Assembly (NCBI GenBank): GCA_022510445.1
Contig: JAFLTN010000010.1
Span: 1-36,974 of the forward strand
Direction: 5' to 3'
DNA from: Muribaculaceae bacterium
GTDB lineage: Bacteria > Bacteroidota > Bacteroidia > Bacteroidales > Muribaculaceae
Length of the DNA: 36,974 bases
Of the stretch, positions 19,077 to 27,816 are shown in pieces (position 1 is the first letter of the stretch; each line of letters opens with the position of its first letter). The translations under genes and the position numbers were made by a program. The notes beneath the pieces were generated by a model. The model did no database searches. It was not told the DNA's origin and saw nothing but the letters and a program-made list of their open reading frames with translations.

Positions 19077-20399
19077 ATGAGTTATCTTTTTACATCAGAA
19101 TCAGTGTCGGAAGGCCATCCTGACAAAGTTGCCGATCAGATCAGTGACACGCTTCTCGACGAATTTCTTGCCAGAGATCCTGAAAGCCATGTGGCTATAG
19201 AGACACTTTGCACCACCGGACAGGTTATGGTGGCAGGAGAAGTTTCGAGTGAGGCATATGTGGATATTCACCATTCAGTGAGGGAACTGATAAAAAAGAT
19301 CGGTTACGACAGAGGTGAGTATCGTTTCGACGGTGATTCCCTGGGCATACTTTCCGCAATTCATGAACAGAGTGCTGACATAGACCGTGGAGTCGACCGA
19401 GGAGAGCTTGAAAAACAAGGAGCCGGCGATCAGGGAATGATGTTTGGATATGCAGTTGACGAGACTGAAAACTATATGCCCCTTACCCTGGATCTTTCAC
19501 ATCTTCTTCTAAGGGAGCTTGCTGAGATAAGAAGAGAAGGGAAGGAGATGACATATTATAGAAAGGGCAAGCTTAAATCCTATCTTCGCCCGGATGCGAA
19601 AAGTCAGGTGACAGTTGAATATGACGATAATAGAAAGCCGGTCAGAATCCATACAATAGTCATATCAACCCAACATGATGATTTTGTGGCACCTGCAGAT
19701 GATACGCCACAGGCTCGCGAAGCTGCCGACAAAAAGATGTTGGAAATAATTCGTCAGGATGTGAAAAATCATCTTTTGCCTCGCGTTATTGAAAAACTTC
19801 CTGATAACGTAAGGCATCTTTTCGACAATGAAATGATCCTCCATGTGAACCCTACAGGTAAATTTGTTCTCGGGGGACCTCACGCTGATACCGGTCTGAC
19901 AGGTCGTAAAATAATAGTCGACACCTATGGAGGGCGGGGAGCCCATGGAGGAGGAGCCTTTTCAGGAAAAGACCCATCAAAAGTAGACCGATCAGCAGCA
20001 TATGCAAGCCGTCATATCGCGAAGAATCTTGTGGCAGCAGGGGTAGCCGGGGAAGTTTTGGTCCAGGTTAGTTACGCAATTGGAGTTGCAGAGCCGGTCA
20101 GTGTCTACGTCAATACTTTTGGAACCTCGAAAGTACCGTTTTCAGATTCACAGATAGCTGAAAAGGTGAAGGGCCTTTTCGATCTGAAACCGGGTGCAAT
20201 TGAAAAGAATTTAGGTCTTAGAAATCCGATTTATAGTGAAACTGCAGCTTATGGCCATATGGGACGCAATCCGGAGAGAAAAAGGAAAGTGTTCAAATCT
20301 CGCTATGAAGGAGATGAGATAGTAAAGGAAGTTGAACTTTTCACCTGGGAGAAGCTTGACCGCACTGAAGATATTAAAAAAGCGTTTGACATTCTCTGA
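19077..20399 (+). CDS. metK: S-adenosylmethionine synthase
   Basis: This 440-residue cytoplasmic enzyme makes S-adenosylmethionine from methionine and ATP. Visible motifs are GHPDK (13-17) at the ATP/metal site, [12 protein letters not shown] near residue 122, and the glycine-rich [16 protein letters not shown] loop near 290-305. The length is longer than E. coli MetK (about 384) because of insertions typical of Bacteroidota enzymes. The start is the ATG giving [10 protein letters not shown]; an upstream in-frame TTG at 19056 is less likely. It lies close behind the glycosyltransferase and could share its transcript. Confidence 0.97.
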   Translation: MSYLFTSESVSEGHPDKVADQISDTLLDEFLARDPESHVAIETLCTTGQVMVAGEVSSEAYVDIHHSVRELIKKIGYDRGEYRFDGDSLGILSAIHEQSADIDRGVDRGELEKQGAGDQGMMFGYAVDETENYMPLTLDLSHLLLRELAEIRREGKEMTYYRKGKLKSYLRPDAKSQVTVEYDDNRKPVRIHTIVISTQHDDFVAPADDTPQAREAADKKMLEIIRQDVKNHLLPRVIEKLPDNVRHLFDNEMILHVNPTGKFVLGGPHADTGLTGRKIIVDTYGGRGAHGGGAFSGKDPSKVDRSAAYASRHIAKNLVAAGVAGEVLVQVSYAIGVAEPVSVYVNTFGTSKVPFSDSQIAEKVKGLFDLKPGAIEKNLGLRNPIYSETAAYGHMGRNPERKRKVFKSRYEGDEIVKEVELFTWEKLDRTEDIKKAFDIL

Positions 20400-20491
20400 A
20401 TTTAGGCTCGGATTTGATTTGTTATGGTTAAAGTCAACATGAGGATGCTAAGATCTTGATGATCTTGAATGAGGTAAGTCGAACTCTCTAT

Positions 20492-20523
20492 TTTGGCTAT
20501 TTCCAACAAATTCGTTAACTTTG
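20492..20523 (+). promoter_or_regulatory. Promoter of the PpiD-like gene
   Basis: TTTG (20492-20495), exactly 20 bases, then TAACTTTG (20516-20523) fits the Bacteroidota consensus closely. The leader to the ATG at 20604 would be about 74 nucleotides. Confidence 0.7.
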
Positions 20524-20603
20524 CGTGTTCTTTTGCGCATTGATTGGAAATAACAATGAATGGAAAAGAATAACCAATTGCAAATTAATAACTTACATAT
20601 AGA

Positions 20604-22733
20604 ATGGCAACATTAGAAAGAATTAGAAGCAAATCGGTGCTTTTGATAGTCGTAATAGGCGTCGCATTGCTCGCATTCATTATTGGTGACGCGATCACCA
20701 ACAGCCGTAATCTTTTCGGCGATCACACCACTGTGGCTAAGGTAGGAAGTAATAAAATTGACTACACTGATTATATCAGGAAGCGTGAGGAGTTGAACTC
20801 CCAGTTTGAAAATGCCCGCAGGCAGAATCCTGCGCAATATGCAAACTTCGATGTTCAGACCCTGTCGCAGATGGCCTTGGATCAATTGGTAAGCGAAGCT
20901 CTTCTTGATCAGGCAGCTAAAGATGCCGGCATTCAGACATCCGGATCACAGCTCAGTTATTATGTGCTGGAACAGCCTGTCAATCCCAGAATCAGTGAAA
21001 TAATGCAACAGCTTAACGCTGCCGGTTATAGTGTTTCAACCCCGCCTCAGGCTTATGAATTAATTTTCAATCCAAAGAGAAATGGTGTCACCGAGTCTCA
21101 GATGGCCCCGTTCCAAAGAGCCTGGGTAGCTATGGAAAATGAGACAGCACAGATGGTTCGCCGCAACACATATCAGCGTCTTCTCATGGGAGCAGTCAGA
21201 GCAAACGAACTTGACAAAAAATCTCTTTACAATGATTATATCTCAACACGTAATGTAGATGTTGTGTATAAACCCTACGACCGTATCGACCCGGAAAAAT
21301 ATGTTGTTGAAGATTCTGAAGTGAATGCTGAATATCAAAACATAAAAGGCCGTTATAAAGTAGACGAACTTACAAAAGATATCTCCTTTATAGCTGTAAA
21401 TATTGCACCGTCTGATGATGACCGGGCGGCAGCCCGTGACCTTGCAGCCAGAACAGCTGTGTCACTTCGCACCGAAAATCAGATTGACAAGGATCTGCGC
21501 AAAGAGGGAGTTATGGTTACCCATAAACAACTTCGTGAAAAGGATCTTCCCCGTGGAGCTGTAAAAGACTTTGTTCTTGGTGCTAAAAAGGACTCTGTTG
21601 AAATTGTCACTGACAATATCAAAGGATTTACTATCGTGAGAAACGGAGGCCAGACTTTACAGTTGGATTCTATTCAGCTTAATATCGTGCAAGTTGTGGG
21701 AGAACCACTTTCATCTAAAGTTCTTGCAAGCCTTAATTCCGGAATGGCAATTGATTCAATTGCCACACAATATCCGGCCGACAGTGTAGCTTCTCAGAAA
21801 GAACAGTGGTTCCCGCTTTTCAACGCTCAGGGACCCACAAATGCGCTTGACAAATCAATGCTTGATTCCCTTCTGAATGCCAACGGTAAATATGTTTCTC
21901 TCATTTCTTCACCACAAGGTTCCGTATTTGCACAGGTGTCAGATAAAAGAGCTCCGGTCACTATTTATGAGTTTGACGAAGTCAGCTATGAACTCAAGCC
22001 GAGCACACAGACTGTCAATGATGCAAGGACCAAGCTTGAAGATTTTCTCGCAGCAAATACTTCAGCAAAAACTTTTGTTGAGAATGCCTCAAACGAAGGT
22101 TATGCACCAAGAAACGTAAGTCTCAATGCTTCGACTCCGGCAGTTCCACGCATGGCTGGAATGCAGAATTTCTTCCCTGACAGTCGCCAAGTTGTCCGTT
22201 GGGTTATGATTGATGGTAAACCCGGTGAAGTAAGTCATGTTTATGAATCTAAAGATGCGATGGCTCCAGCGCTTTATGCAGCAGCAGTTCTTTCAGAATA
22301 TGATGAATACGTTCCTTTGACAAATTCTGAGGTTAAGAACTATGTGACCGATAAGGTGCGTAAATCAAAAGTAGGTGATGAACTTGTAGCACAATACTCT
22401 CCAAAAGCTTCAGATATGACATCAGCCTCAGAAGCGATGGGAGTTGAATCAAAGAATAACCCCAACTTCCGTTTTGGAAGAAATGCTCAGGTGAGAGATG
22501 CTGCTATTATGGGTCAGATCGCAGGTAGCCAGCCGGGCAAAGTAGTGTTGGTTAAGGGTGATAATGGTATTTATGCCTACCAGATAGTTTCTACAAATAC
22601 CGAAAATTTCCCGTTCACTGATTCACAATATGAACAGCAATATTTCCAGCTGGTTAATCCTAACCTTGGAGAAATGTTGAAAGGTTCTAAAAACTATAAG
22701 AATAATATCTTTAAGTTTGAGGCAGGAGATTAA
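20604..22733 (+). CDS. PpiD/SurA-like periplasmic peptidyl-prolyl isomerase
   Basis: This 709-residue membrane-anchored periplasmic chaperone starts MATLERIRSKSVLLIVVIGV, with one N-terminal helix (about 11-30) that anchors it in the inner membrane. A SurA-type N-terminal chaperone region (about 35-200) follows, then parvulin-like segments near 290-420 and a C-terminal chaperone-like part. The architecture matches PpiD and not the soluble SurA. The canonical parvulin catalytic residues are not obvious, so activity may be chaperone-like. The gene has its own strong promoter and is followed by a long inverted repeat. Confidence 0.88.
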   Translation: MATLERIRSKSVLLIVVIGVALLAFIIGDAITNSRNLFGDHTTVAKVGSNKIDYTDYIRKREELNSQFENARRQNPAQYANFDVQTLSQMALDQLVSEALLDQAAKDAGIQTSGSQLSYYVLEQPVNPRISEIMQQLNAAGYSVSTPPQAYELIFNPKRNGVTESQMAPFQRAWVAMENETAQMVRRNTYQRLLMGAVRANELDKKSLYNDYISTRNVDVVYKPYDRIDPEKYVVEDSEVNAEYQNIKGRYKVDELTKDISFIAVNIAPSDDDRAAARDLAARTAVSLRTENQIDKDLRKEGVMVTHKQLREKDLPRGAVKDFVLGAKKDSVEIVTDNIKGFTIVRNGGQTLQLDSIQLNIVQVVGEPLSSKVLASLNSGMAIDSIATQYPADSVASQKEQWFPLFNAQGPTNALDKSMLDSLLNANGKYVSLISSPQGSVFAQVSDKRAPVTIYEFDEVSYELKPSTQTVNDARTKLEDFLAANTSAKTFVENASNEGYAPRNVSLNASTPAVPRMAGMQNFFPDSRQVVRWVMIDGKPGEVSHVYESKDAMAPALYAAAVLSEYDEYVPLTNSEVKNYVTDKVRKSKVGDELVAQYSPKASDMTSASEAMGVESKNNPNFRFGRNAQVRDAAIMGQIAGSQPGKVVLVKGDNGIYAYQIVSTNTENFPFTDSQYEQQYFQLVNPNLGEMLKGSKNYKNNIFKFEAGD

Positions 22734-22794
22734 TTTCCTTAAAGTTGAGACGAAACTCAACGCCTGAATAATATTACATATTCTAACAAAACAA

Positions 22795-22835
22795 AAGGGG
22801 ATGTATCAAATATTTTCTATTTGACACATCCCCTT
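22795..22835. terminator. Long hairpin after the PpiD-like gene (repeat copy 1)
   Basis: An 18-bp stem with a single A-C mismatch (AAGGGGATGTATCAAATA, loop TTTTC, then its complement) lies between the PpiD-like gene and rlmN. The right side lacks a T-run, while the left side is A-rich, so it is a better terminator on the minus strand. It shares the core GTATCAA/TTGACA with the hairpin at 28564. Confidence 0.6.
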
Positions 22836-22853
22836 GATTATTCCAAAAAGAAG

Positions 22854-23900
22854 ATGGACTCAGATAAACCGAAGGTTCCCCTTATCGGGATGACTCTTGA
22901 AGAACTGACAAATGTTGCCGTTTCAGGCGGTATGAAACCGTTTGTTGGCAAACAGTTTGCTGAATGGCTTTATAAAAAGAAGATAACACGGTTTGATCAA
23001 ATGGTTAACATTTCTATAAAGAACCGTGATTGGCTTGAGAAAAATTATATTGTAGGAAGATATAAACCTTCGGATATCAGGAAATCTGAGGATGGAACCA
23101 TGAAAATGCTTTTCTCAGCAGGTTCCGGAAAATTTATTGAAAGTGTATTAATCCCGGATCATGAAAGGTCGACTCTTTGCGTTTCCTCCCAAATAGGATG
23201 CCGCATGAATTGTTATTTTTGCGCAACAGGAAGGGCGGGCTATAAAGGGAACCTAACCTCAGCAGAAATAATCAATCAAATTTTAAGCGCTCCCGATTTA
23301 TTTGCAGGGAAAGAAACAAAAGACGACCTGACCAATATCGTCTTTATGGGAATGGGTGAACCTTTAGATAATTTCCAGGCTGTTAAGAAAGTTATTGACA
23401 TTCTTACTTCTCGTTGGGGATTTGAATGGAGTCCAAAAAGAATTACAGTTTCTTCTGTGGGCAAACTTCCCCAGCTAAAGGAATTGCTTGATGAGACCAA
23501 GGTGCATGTTGCCATTAGCCTGCATACTCCCGACTCAATGGAAAGAGAACAGCTTATGCCAGCGCAGAAAGCTTTTCCTATAACATCAATAATAAAACTT
23601 TTGAAATCATATGATTTCAGCCATCAGCGACGCCTTTCTTTTGAATATATAATGTGGAAAGGGGTCAATGACGATATTGCCCATGCCCAGTCACTGGCTT
23701 CTCTGATTTCAGGACTTGACTGCAGAGTAAATCTTATCCGATTTCATCAGATCCCCGGAGTGGAACTTAATCCCGCCACTGAAGAGCGTATGTTGATGTT
23801 CCGGAATTATTTGAATTCTAAAGGTATCATAGCCACCATCAGAGCCTCTCGGGGTGAGGATATTTTTGCTGCGTGCGGAATGCTTGCCGGGAAGTGTTGA
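22854..23900 (+). CDS. rlmN: 23S rRNA (adenine-C2)-methyltransferase RlmN
   Basis: This 348-residue radical SAM enzyme methylates C2 of A2503 in 23S rRNA and A37 in some tRNAs. It has the CxxxCxxC cluster motif (C116, C120, C123) that binds the 4Fe-4S cluster. Near the C-terminus is the conserved cysteine of AACGML (C341), which carries the methyl group. MGMGEPLDN and ISLHTP motifs also match the family. The start at 22854 is preferred over an in-frame TTG at 22821, which falls inside the hairpin. No separate promoter is clear, and the gene lies 18 bases after the hairpin. Confidence 0.95.
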   Translation: MDSDKPKVPLIGMTLEELTNVAVSGGMKPFVGKQFAEWLYKKKITRFDQMVNISIKNRDWLEKNYIVGRYKPSDIRKSEDGTMKMLFSAGSGKFIESVLIPDHERSTLCVSSQIGCRMNCYFCATGRAGYKGNLTSAEIINQILSAPDLFAGKETKDDLTNIVFMGMGEPLDNFQAVKKVIDILTSRWGFEWSPKRITVSSVGKLPQLKELLDETKVHVAISLHTPDSMEREQLMPAQKAFPITSIIKLLKSYDFSHQRRLSFEYIMWKGVNDDIAHAQSLASLISGLDCRVNLIRFHQIPGVELNPATEERMLMFRNYLNSKGIIATIRASRGEDIFAACGMLAGKC

Positions 23901-23967
23901 TCTATAGATTTTATGCAATAAGTGGTACAGACACCATTAAACAAAAAAACAGATAAGGGACTCTCCG

Positions 23968-23997
23968 TTTAAAAAATAATTGTTAATTTTACATTTG
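23968..23997 (+). promoter_or_regulatory. Putative pdxA operon promoter
   Basis: TACATTTG (23990-23997) is a good -7 element, with a weaker TTTA about 18 bases upstream. The pdxA ATG follows 42 bases later. This promoter probably serves pdxA and the four genes behind it. Confidence 0.5.
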
Positions 23998-24039
23998 CTG
24001 TAGCATTTGAAATTTGAATTGACCGTTTAGAAAATTATT

Positions 24040-25122
24040 ATGACAAATCATATAAAGGTAGGGATAACTCACGGAGATATCAATGGAATAAGCTATGAGA
24101 TAATAGCTAAAGTTCTAGCTCCGGAAGGGATAACGGAACTTTTTACTCCTGTGGTTTTCGGTTATCCGGAGTTGCTAGAGGAAGCGGCCGCACTTTTGGA
24201 ACTCGAACGACTCCCTTTTAAAGTTATTTCAACTCCAAGTGAGGTTCAAGAAGGAATCATTAATGTTATTCCTCCCTTATCTCCTATGCCTGCGCCTGAA
24301 CCGGGTAAGGTTTCTAAAGAAGCAGGTAAAGTGGCCGTCGAAGCTCTGGAAATGGCTGTTGATGCCCTTAAGGATGGATGTATAGATGTGCTTGTGACGG
24401 CTCCAATTTCAAAGGAAGCAGTTCAAAGTGAAAAATTTAATTTTCCGGGTCATACAGAATTCCTGGAATCAAGATTAGGAGAGGAATCCCGTTCACAAAT
24501 GATTCTTTTCAATGATAGGTTGCGAATTGCGCTGCTCACAATCCATCTTCCTCTTTCAAAAGTGGCGGCTTCTATCACAGAAGAAACTATTGTTAAGGCA
24601 GTGGAATCTTTTGCCTATACTTTGAAAAGAGATTTCGGTGCCGAAAGACCTTCGATAGCTATTCTTTCTCTGAATCCCCATGCCGGCGACGGTGGAATGC
24701 TTGGAAATGAGGAAAAGGATATTATAGAGCCTGCAATAAGGCAACTTCAGGATAATGGAATCTTAGCATTCGGACCTTTCCCTGCAGACGGTTTCTTCGG
24801 TCATGGCTCTTATGCCAATTTCGACGGTATTCTCGCAATGTATCATGATCAAGGATTGGCACCATTTAAGACCCTTGTATCGTCAGGTGGAGTCAATTTC
24901 ACGTCAATGCTTCCGTATGTAAGGACTTCCCCTGACCATGGCACTGCATTCGACATCGCATGGAAAGGAGAGGCCGATCCGTCTTCTCTGAGAGAGGCGA
25001 TTTATAAGGCAATAGATATTTATCGCCGTCGTAAAAGTTTCGACGACGCAGCTGCGAATCCTTTGAAGAAATTTATCCAGGAGAAACCAGACAAAGGTGA
25101 ACGTTTGGACAAAAATATTTAA
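24040..25122 (+). CDS. pdxA: 4-hydroxythreonine-4-phosphate dehydrogenase
   Basis: This 360-residue NAD-dependent enzyme oxidises 4-phosphohydroxy-L-threonine in pyridoxal 5'-phosphate synthesis. Motifs are GITHGDINGISYEI (residues 8-21), FPGHTEFL, LNPHAGDGG, GHGSYANFDGILAMYHDQG and RTSPDHGTAFD; the histidines in three of these are the metal ligands in the family. It is slightly longer than E. coli PdxA (329). It is followed after only six bases by the nucleotidyltransferase, so it appears to head that operon. No pdxJ gene is present in this window. Confidence 0.94.
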   Translation: MTNHIKVGITHGDINGISYEIIAKVLAPEGITELFTPVVFGYPELLEEAAALLELERLPFKVISTPSEVQEGIINVIPPLSPMPAPEPGKVSKEAGKVAVEALEMAVDALKDGCIDVLVTAPISKEAVQSEKFNFPGHTEFLESRLGEESRSQMILFNDRLRIALLTIHLPLSKVAASITEETIVKAVESFAYTLKRDFGAERPSIAILSLNPHAGDGGMLGNEEKDIIEPAIRQLQDNGILAFGPFPADGFFGHGSYANFDGILAMYHDQGLAPFKTLVSSGGVNFTSMLPYVRTSPDHGTAFDIAWKGEADPSSLREAIYKAIDIYRRRKSFDDAAANPLKKFIQEKPDKGERLDKNI

Positions 25123-25128
25123 GGAATC

Positions 25129-25890
25129 ATGAAATTCGGCATTTTGGCAGGGGGTGAAGGTTCACGTTTAAAAAATGAAGGAATTGATGTTCCCAAACCT
25201 ATGGTTATGCTTAATGGCGAACCATTGGTTTACAGGCTCATCAAAATATTTGAAAGATGCGATGCCGAATCGATATCTGTTTTTGTTAACGAAACAATGA
25301 CCGAGGTGATAGAAAACTTGAAAGATTTCAAAAGTTCAGTTTCTTGTCCCTTAGAAATTTATACAGGTCTGACCCCATCTTCCTTTCATAGCTTTGCCAG
25401 ACTTGTGGAATTTATGAATCCTTCGGATAAATTTGTAGTCACTACAGTCGATACGGTATTTAATGAAAAGAGTTTCCGTAATTACATAGAAGATTTCAAA
25501 AAGGCTTCTGCCGGGATTGACGGTATAATGGGAACAACGTTTTACATTGACGATGAGAAACCGCTTTATATTGAAACAGAAAATCGGGAAAGAGGGATAA
25601 TCAGGTTGTTTAGTAACCATCCCGGCGACGGAAGAAATGAAATAAGCGCGGGCGTTTACGGTTTGAAATGCTCTTCTTTGCCTGTGATTCAAGACTCAGT
25701 GGAAAAGGGAATCCATAAAATGAGGAATTTTCAGGCAGAATTAGTAAAAAGAGGTTTGAAACTTAAGGTTTTTAATCTTGGAGATGTGGTTGATATAGAC
25801 CATAAACGAGATTTGGAACTAGCCCGTTACCTGACAGATTCTTCCCATATCCCCGAAAGTTATAAAAATGATTCTTTATGTCAGAGATAA
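25129..25890 (+). CDS. Sugar-phosphate-type nucleotidyltransferase
   Basis: This 253-residue protein has the nucleotidyltransferase fold. GGEGSRL (8-14) is the nucleotide-phosphate loop, PKP (22-24) holds the conserved lysine, and TTVDT with D108 is the likely metal-binding aspartate. ISAGVYGLK and VVDIDHKRDLELA complete the pattern. Such enzymes join NTP to a phosphorylated sugar, polyol or choline. The nearby inositol phosphate synthase and CDP-alcohol phosphatidyltransferase make inositol 1-phosphate a candidate substrate (to CDP-inositol), but this is inference. It overlaps the next gene by 13 bases. Confidence 0.82.
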   Translation: MKFGILAGGEGSRLKNEGIDVPKPMVMLNGEPLVYRLIKIFERCDAESISVFVNETMTEVIENLKDFKSSVSCPLEIYTGLTPSSFHSFARLVEFMNPSDKFVVTTVDTVFNEKSFRNYIEDFKKASAGIDGIMGTTFYIDDEKPLYIETENRERGIIRLFSNHPGDGRNEISAGVYGLKCSSLPVIQDSVEKGIHKMRNFQAELVKRGLKLKVFNLGDVVDIDHKRDLELARYLTDSSHIPESYKNDSLCQR

Positions 25891-26750
25891 AAATAGCCGG
25901 TATATTGAGAGCCGGCGTCTATTCTCCTAATCATATCGGTAATGATGCCGCTATATTAAACGGAGTTGCTGAACAGCTCCGTCGACGTGGTTGTGAAGTG
26001 ACATTATATAGTGAAGAGGAATTCGATCAAAACACCCTTGATCAGTCTATAATAATTAATATGTGTCGTGAACGAGTTTCCATAGAAAAACTTCAGAAAC
26101 TTGAGGAAGAAGGACGGCTGGTGATCAATTCCGGATTTGGAATAGAGAATTGCACCCGGGAACGTCTGACACGAATCTTTATGGGGCATAACATCCCTTA
26201 TCCAGACAGTATAATCGTCAATACGAATGAAAAAATTATCGATCAGCTTAAAGAAAAAGAGATAAACGCCTGCTGGATAAAAAGAGGTGACTATCATTCA
26301 ATGCATAAGGAAGATGTCAGTTATTGCCGCCATCCTGAGGAAGCACAGGAAGTGCTTCATGAATACTTCTATCGGGGTATTAAAAGGGCCGTTATTAACC
26401 GCCATCTCTTAGGAGATCTGCTAAAATTTTATGCTGTCGCCGGTCAACCTTTTTTCTATTGGTTTTATCCTTTCGACGGCAGCCATTCCAAATATGGGCT
26501 TGAAGTAAATAACGGGTTAATAAGAAACATACCTTTTGATGAGGAAGAGCTGAAATCTCTTTGTGCCAAAACAGCTGAGATTCTTGATTTGAAAATTTAT
26601 GGGGGCGATTGTATTATCGGACCGGACGGTTCAATCCGTATCATAGATTTTAATGACTGGCCCAGCTTCGCACCATGCAGAAAGGAGGCTGCTCCTTTCA
26701 TTGCCAAATGTATTCTCTCTGAAATAAGAAAGTGGAAAAAGAAAGGCTGA
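25878..26750 (+). CDS. ATP-grasp-like protein of unknown substrate
   Basis: This 290-residue protein has an N-terminal Rossmann-like part (IAGILRAGVYSPNHIGNDA, then INMCRERVSIEKL). A central part contains CWIKRGDYHS, a likely ATP-grasp lysine segment. A C-terminal region has GGDCIIGPDGSIRIIDFNDWPS (given here as separate pieces: GGDCII and IIDFNDWPSF), where the D and DxN residues would bind Mg-ATP. ATP-grasp enzymes form acyl-phosphate intermediates and join a carboxylate to an amine or similar nucleophile. It is translationally coupled to the nucleotidyltransferase. The product could modify a polar head group, but nothing in the sequence fixes this. Confidence 0.6.
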   Translation: MSEIKIAGILRAGVYSPNHIGNDAAILNGVAEQLRRRGCEVTLYSEEEFDQNTLDQSIIINMCRERVSIEKLQKLEEEGRLVINSGFGIENCTRERLTRIFMGHNIPYPDSIIVNTNEKIIDQLKEKEINACWIKRGDYHSMHKEDVSYCRHPEEAQEVLHEYFYRGIKRAVINRHLLGDLLKFYAVAGQPFFYWFYPFDGSHSKYGLEVNNGLIRNIPFDEEELKSLCAKTAEILDLKIYGGDCIIGPDGSIRIIDFNDWPSFAPCRKEAAPFIAKCILSEIRKWKKKG

Positions 26751-26809
26751 GATTTTCTGTTAACATTGTATTGAATATAAGTAAATGCCGGATCTTTTTC
26801 GATTAAGAA

Positions 26810-27802
26810 ATGAATCGTGATAATATTACAACAGAAAATAAAAAGAGGAAAGATTCCGGATATCGTTCTTCTTTGAAGTCAATGGATACAGAAGAAACCT
26901 TCGATCTGATATTCTATAGACCGATTGGTTACGTCTGGGCTTTAGGAGCAAGGAAGGTGGGGATTACCCCGAATGCCATAACGATTGCTTCTATCTTTCT
27001 TGGAATAGGAGCAGGAATTTCATTCTATTTTAATAATTTCTGGATAAACCTATTGGGAGTTTTCCTTTTGGTTTGGGCTGATTCTTTTGACAGTGCTGAC
27101 GGCCAGCTTGCCAGAATGACAGGTCAGTATTCCCGGTTGGGCCGGATTCTTGACGGTTTAAGCGGTGAGATATGGTTTTTTTCGATTTACCTTGCTATCT
27201 GTCTTCGAGAGATTGTCACGAGTCATTTCTTTATACTTCATCCCTGGACCATTTGGGTTCTGGGTGCCACTGCCGGATTCTGCCATGGACTTCAGACTTC
27301 AATGGCCGATTATTACCGTCAGTTTCATCTTTTCTTTCTGAAGGGAAAAGAGGGGAGCGAACTCGAGACTGCTTCAGCCCTTTGGAAAAAATTTCATTCA
27401 TTATCATGGAAACATAATTTCTTTAGTAAACTTGTTCTTGGATTTTATGCCAATTATACTTCCGGGCAAGAAAAAAGGACACCCTGGATGCAGAAACTAC
27501 GATTGATTCTAAACGAGAAATTTGGTAGCCATATCCCGCTTTCTTTCCGGGAGAAGTTCAGGGCTAAAAGCCTCCCTTTGATGAAATACACCAATATTCT
27601 GACTTTCAATGTTAGAAGTTTTGCACTTTTTGCTGCTATTCTCATCTTCAGAATGCCATGGCTTTATTTTGTTTTTGAATTGACTGTTCTTAATATTTTA
27701 CTTATTTATATGATGAACCGTCATGAACATATATGCCGCAGTTTCGTTAACCAATTAAAGACCGGATATATTGATGAAGCACAAAATTCCAATTATAATT
27801 AA
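26810..27802 (+). CDS. CDP-alcohol phosphatidyltransferase family membrane protein
   Basis: This 330-residue polytopic inner-membrane protein carries the family signature at D94-S-A-D97-G98, A101-R102, G111 and D115. The fourth motif aspartate position (119) is Gly, followed by Glu120. Members transfer a phospho-alcohol from a CDP-linked donor, as in phosphatidylinositol, phosphatidylglycerol or di-inositol-phosphate synthesis. Hydrophobic segments surround the motif and continue toward the C-terminus. It follows the ATP-grasp gene by 59 bases and precedes the HAD gene by 14. The loss of the fourth Asp makes its activity uncertain. Confidence 0.85.
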   Translation: MNRDNITTENKKRKDSGYRSSLKSMDTEETFDLIFYRPIGYVWALGARKVGITPNAITIASIFLGIGAGISFYFNNFWINLLGVFLLVWADSFDSADGQLARMTGQYSRLGRILDGLSGEIWFFSIYLAICLREIVTSHFFILHPWTIWVLGATAGFCHGLQTSMADYYRQFHLFFLKGKEGSELETASALWKKFHSLSWKHNFFSKLVLGFYANYTSGQEKRTPWMQKLRLILNEKFGSHIPLSFREKFRAKSLPLMKYTNILTFNVRSFALFAAILIFRMPWLYFVFELTVLNILLIYMMNRHEHICRSFVNQLKTGYIDEAQNSNYN

Positions 27803-27816
27803 AAATAAGAATAATC

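Noticed and set aside
22821..22853. TTG start for rlmN
   Set aside because: It falls inside the hairpin arm at 22818-22835; the ATG at 22854 leaves the conserved protein intact.
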